A DNA stretch of 64,000 nucleotides from Sphaerolaimus hirsutus (taxonomy: Eukaryota > Nematoda > Chromadorea > Monhysterida > Sphaerolaimidae): contig OZ038459.1 of NCBI GenBank assembly GCA_964036195.1, positions 2,477,206-2,541,205 on the forward strand, in the 5' to 3' direction. Each line of letters opens with the position of its first letter. Position 1 is the first letter of the stretch. Made by a program: the position numbers and the translations under genes. Positions 62,201-64,000 of the stretch are shown one piece after another. The notes beneath the pieces were generated by a model that saw only the letters and a list, made by a program, of their open reading frames with translations, was not told where the DNA came from and did not search any database.

Positions 62201-62478
62201 TCCCGTCATCATCGCCATGGGCATTTCCGCTAGTCATAGTCCCGAAAGGCAAAACGGACTACCGCTTATGCTTAGACTTTCGCAAATTGAATGACATCAC
62301 AGTTCGGGATGCGTACCCACTCCCCAGAATCACCGACATGTTCCAGCAGATGAGCGGACGATTGGTGTTTTCAACAATGGACGCCAGTTTTGGCTACTAC
62401 AATGTCACCATCTCAGACCCAGCCACACGAGACATGGTGTCATTCGTGTGCAGCAGGGGCCAATACAGCTATACGTGA
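59242..62478 (+). CDS. Gypsy Gag-Pro-RT polyprotein, N-terminal 1,078 codons up to an in-frame stop
   Basis: Starts at ATG 59242. Gln-rich coiled region about residues 155-175. Gag core about 250-440 (GPFRFWLH, FFWNSVFMQCL, ILYVLDTLVEAY). CX4HX5HX4C knuckle near 477. Protease motif GHIDTGCNIG near 610. RT begins near 945, with LCLDFRKLNDI (about 1010) and FSTMDASFGYYNV (about 1043). The TGA at 62476-62478 falls between the conserved QYSYT and MPLGLKNAG segments, where this family usually has a sense codon, so it is probably a nonsense mutation of this copy rather than a gene end. Gag and protease could still be made. Confidence 0.88.
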   Translation: MSDHETANPPRVSQPPRGNPPGRPQITYAEHEFSQKIAEWTDFRRRKALVNAIEELHKQRKPGWPKSTVASKDSNSTLSRRLIRLADKYFESAQLSTITIADPEYDSDNSSNESASGDETATRAPVLQPKFQRNDPSPTPFAEAKVQTSDLAAMAAMFQQQFDQQNKQIEQLKRLVANSTLSSSSQATRQARSDPWRWSTEDRLATLSQGPLLQQIIEYMERFVIAPEDGLQPLSTIRQPKDKIGVGHVASTATKQIKFDGSKNSRTGPFRFWLHMIVQQALGIPECQQQFFWNSVFMQCLTDDAQNKYQAVRVNKRHDILYVLDTLVEAYQADHSVHSVANWYNLKPEAGESASSFHTRLCANFHHVSQTMSDHDRQHMIGDKFFTEAPSLAPVSCWYMWRTRWQDGACTLNRAITMIDAAREEAEQARAKRRDEQKTQRYRPRYNTGWQNEQKGRSGETAGVRAMFDPKAHKGPWCTFHLHLKPMPHDPDNCYINPASPACQTGKADSILQSLIKRGKTEDEARENMRRKCREMEVTFQETPNVRCTQEEQEEESWENFVDPEPKDGNESDGWFPTVASTKEHSSSTTAGPPDPMATIVFHKIPITGHIDTGCNIGLFIEDTTLEQIWAKAQLDPQNERAKFRPYTGSHIRTSGKVIKGEWLRIYDMTVTHQTPDGVHREDTLPAVVKLMEFLPPADPLLIGRAAILGPLQIVQTAHQELERLSMEYDQDTGILRTSNDMDKSTHRTADVCTLHDTTIFAGQQHVVKVAVDKSSYIPPHTRSGETVAYALDPYERDAKGGLRNLVPGIVCDAAFQATREWLETAEFPLWVTNTTSAECHIPARTKVAEIFSTTHALTLEEPEEAAAQGLKELPQPPPPSDNIPEWQPLTQEEQDRIAEIWPRLPKESHDALPQELKERFKNLLAQQEGLFSMNEYDIGETHVTEHKIELVPGAEPIKCAARFETPPKRAFVWRTVEEMLKKKLIIPSSSPWAFPLVIVPKGKTDYRLCLDFRKLNDITVRDAYPLPRITDMFQQMSGRLVFSTMDASFGYYNVTISDPATRDMVSFVCSRGQYSYT

Positions 62479-64000
62479 ATGCCCCTGGGATTAAAAAATG
62501 CCGGGGCGAGTTTCCAGAGGCTCATGGACTGCGTGCTGACAGGACTGAACCAGGAGCCCGAACGCCCAGCATTTTTCGCCTACATCGATGATTGCTTGGT
62601 GGCTAGCAATAGCCCAGAAGAGCATTTGCAGCACTTGGTGCAACTTTTCAACAGGCTCAAGTGGGCGGGAATACAACTGAAACCAGAAAAATGCCATTTC
62701 TTTTGTGCACAAGTCAAGTTCCTCGGATTCGAGTTGAGCAGGAATGGCATCGCCCCAAAAAGGAGCAACATCGCAGCAATTCTCGAAATGCCCACCCCCA
62801 CCACAAAACAGGACATAAAAACTTTCCTGGGAAAAGCAGGTTATTTCAGCCAGCACATCCCCGGTTTCCACCGATTAGCGGCACCGCTAAACGAAATGGC
62901 CAAAGGAAAGTACAGGGTGAATGGCAACGACCCAATCCCCCCACATGCGGAATGGACGGCAGACGCGAGAAACGCGTATGAAGTGCTCAAACTAAAGCTG
63001 AGCTCGGCACCAGTTCTGGCGCACCCAGACCGCACAAAAGAATATTACTTGTACACAGATGCATGCGACCTGGGATTGGGCGCGGTGTTGATGCAGAAAA
63101 GCGCAACCGACCCAAATCGCTTACGACCCGTCTCGTTCGTGTCCAAAAAACTCCCCACATCCCACAAAAACTGGTCCACCATCGAGAAAGAGGCTCTAGC
63201 CTGCACATGGGCGCTGGACCGACTGGGCGACTACATCAATGGACAAAAAGTCATCCTGCGAACCGATCATAAAGCGCTCGTGAATGCACTCATCAAACCA
63301 GCGCATGGAAAAATCGAGCGGTGGACACACCGATGGGCAATGCGACTATCATTGAAAGACCTGACAATCGAATACTGCCCCGGCGAACAAAATGTCATCG
63401 CAGACGCACTGAGCCGAAATCCCATCGAGGACCCAGATACAATGGCATTCCAACGAGCCAGCGAAATCATCAGACTCCCGTTAGACAAATTATGCCCCCA
63501 CATGGCTCGTTGCACACAGGCCCAAATCAGCTGGCAACAGGAACAAATCAAAGACCCAGAGGGCAGCAAAATCAAACAGAAGCTCCCTGAAGGCACAATG
63601 GGACAAGCCCAATACAGAGTGATAGACAATGTGATCCAGTACAGAGGACCACAAGGTTTCCAACCATGGGCACCCACGCACATGCGAGAAGGACTATTAC
63701 AAAGAGCTCATGCGGGAAATTTGGGCGCCCACGGAGGTGCGGAACGAACCACACAACAAATAGGCAGGGTAGCGGCGTGGCCACGAATGCGGCAAGATGC
63801 AGCAGAATTTGTCAAAAAGTGCCATATTTGCAAAGTGTCCAAAGACGGCCAGCGGAAAGGTTTCAGCCCATTATTCCCCGTCAACCCAGGCACCCGACCA
63901 TGGCAAAAAATTGCCGCAGACACGACCCCCATGCCAGAGTTCAAGGGCCACAAGTACTTGCTAGTCGCAGTAGACTATCTGACACGAGCAGTAGCCCTAG
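62479..64000 (+). pseudogene. Continuation of the Gypsy polyprotein after the stop: RT, RNase H, integrase (partial)
   Basis: Same frame, no further stop. RT catalytic motif YIDD (about 62582), thumb region, RNase H (YLYTDACDLGLGAVL at about 63043; IEKEALACTWALD; RTDHKAL; NVIADALSR), integrase zinc finger (HAGNLGAHGG ... CHICKVSK, 63709-63845) and the start of the integrase core (first Asp in AADTTPMPEF at about 63916). Runs off the window. The single stop separates it from the Gag part, so this copy is unlikely to make RT unless the stop is read through. Confidence 0.85.

Larger units (their letters stand above)
58667..64000 (+). mobile_element. Ty3/Gypsy LTR element, 5' part (continues beyond window)
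   Basis: An inferred 5' LTR (58667-59096), primer-binding site and coding region for Gag, protease, RT, RNase H and the beginning of integrase. Related to the RT-less element at 17962-22886 in Gag, knuckle, LTR ends and primer site. RT carries one in-frame stop (62476). The element inserted into a copy of the repeat seen at 27650-27750. Confidence 0.88.

Overview
The window is eukaryotic and animal-like. It holds one intron-rich host gene of a metazoan type (a transmembrane protein with LDL-receptor class A repeats, GT-AG introns, exons down to 36 bp) in a repeat-dominated background, plus BEL/Pao-type and Ty3/Gypsy-type LTR retrotransposons. An invertebrate is likely, but the sequence alone does not fix the phylum. 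I recognised no rRNA, tRNA or CRISPR locus.

Region by region. (1) 1-15 kb: a minus-strand gene whose first coding exon is at 14871-14915 and which runs off the left edge. Thirteen exons connect in phase: a short cytoplasmic N-terminus, one membrane segment (exon 12121-12265), a stalk, then about nine LDL-A modules (4645 down to 824). Its introns are packed with short non-autonomous DNA transposons. Many of these are bounded by exact 8-bp target-site duplications and hAT-like ends, and each is filled with its own repeated 'word'. (2) 15-29 kb: intergenic repeats, foldback elements and a complete minus-strand Ty3/Gypsy-related LTR element (17962-22886). That element encodes Gag and a protease-like domain but no reverse transcriptase, and its 5' leader carries ten hairpins with an identical loop. 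(3) 29-34 kb: a 1,857-bp unit duplicated in tandem, with arrays of a 17-bp repeat. (4) 34,968-47,255: a full-length BEL/Pao element with two 1,100-bp LTRs that differ at two sites I noticed, a 5-bp target duplication and one uninterrupted 3,241-codon ORF covering Gag, protease, RT, RNase H, integrase and an Env-like membrane protein. A second long reading frame overlaps the Env tail. (5) 47-58.6 kb: intergenic DNA built from nested foldback elements and short C-run/G-run elements. (6) 58,667-64,000: the 5' part of an RT-encoding Ty3/Gypsy element on the plus strand. It is a relative of the 18-22 kb element, has one in-frame stop in RT, and leaves the window inside integrase.

How the parts relate. 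The two Gypsy elements share Gag architecture, an unusual CHHC knuckle and similar primer-binding sites, so an RT-encoding relative of the 59-kb type could supply enzymes to the RT-less 18-22 kb element. The short DNA elements encode no transposase and must depend on transposases elsewhere. Several share an internal core while carrying different ends. The points I consider most worth following are the hairpin leader, the word-array hAT-like elements on a common core, the element-wide TCACA enrichment in the BEL/Pao element, the palindrome-inside-palindrome at 54.8-55.8 kb, and complementary G-rich/C-rich intron ends in the LDL-A gene.
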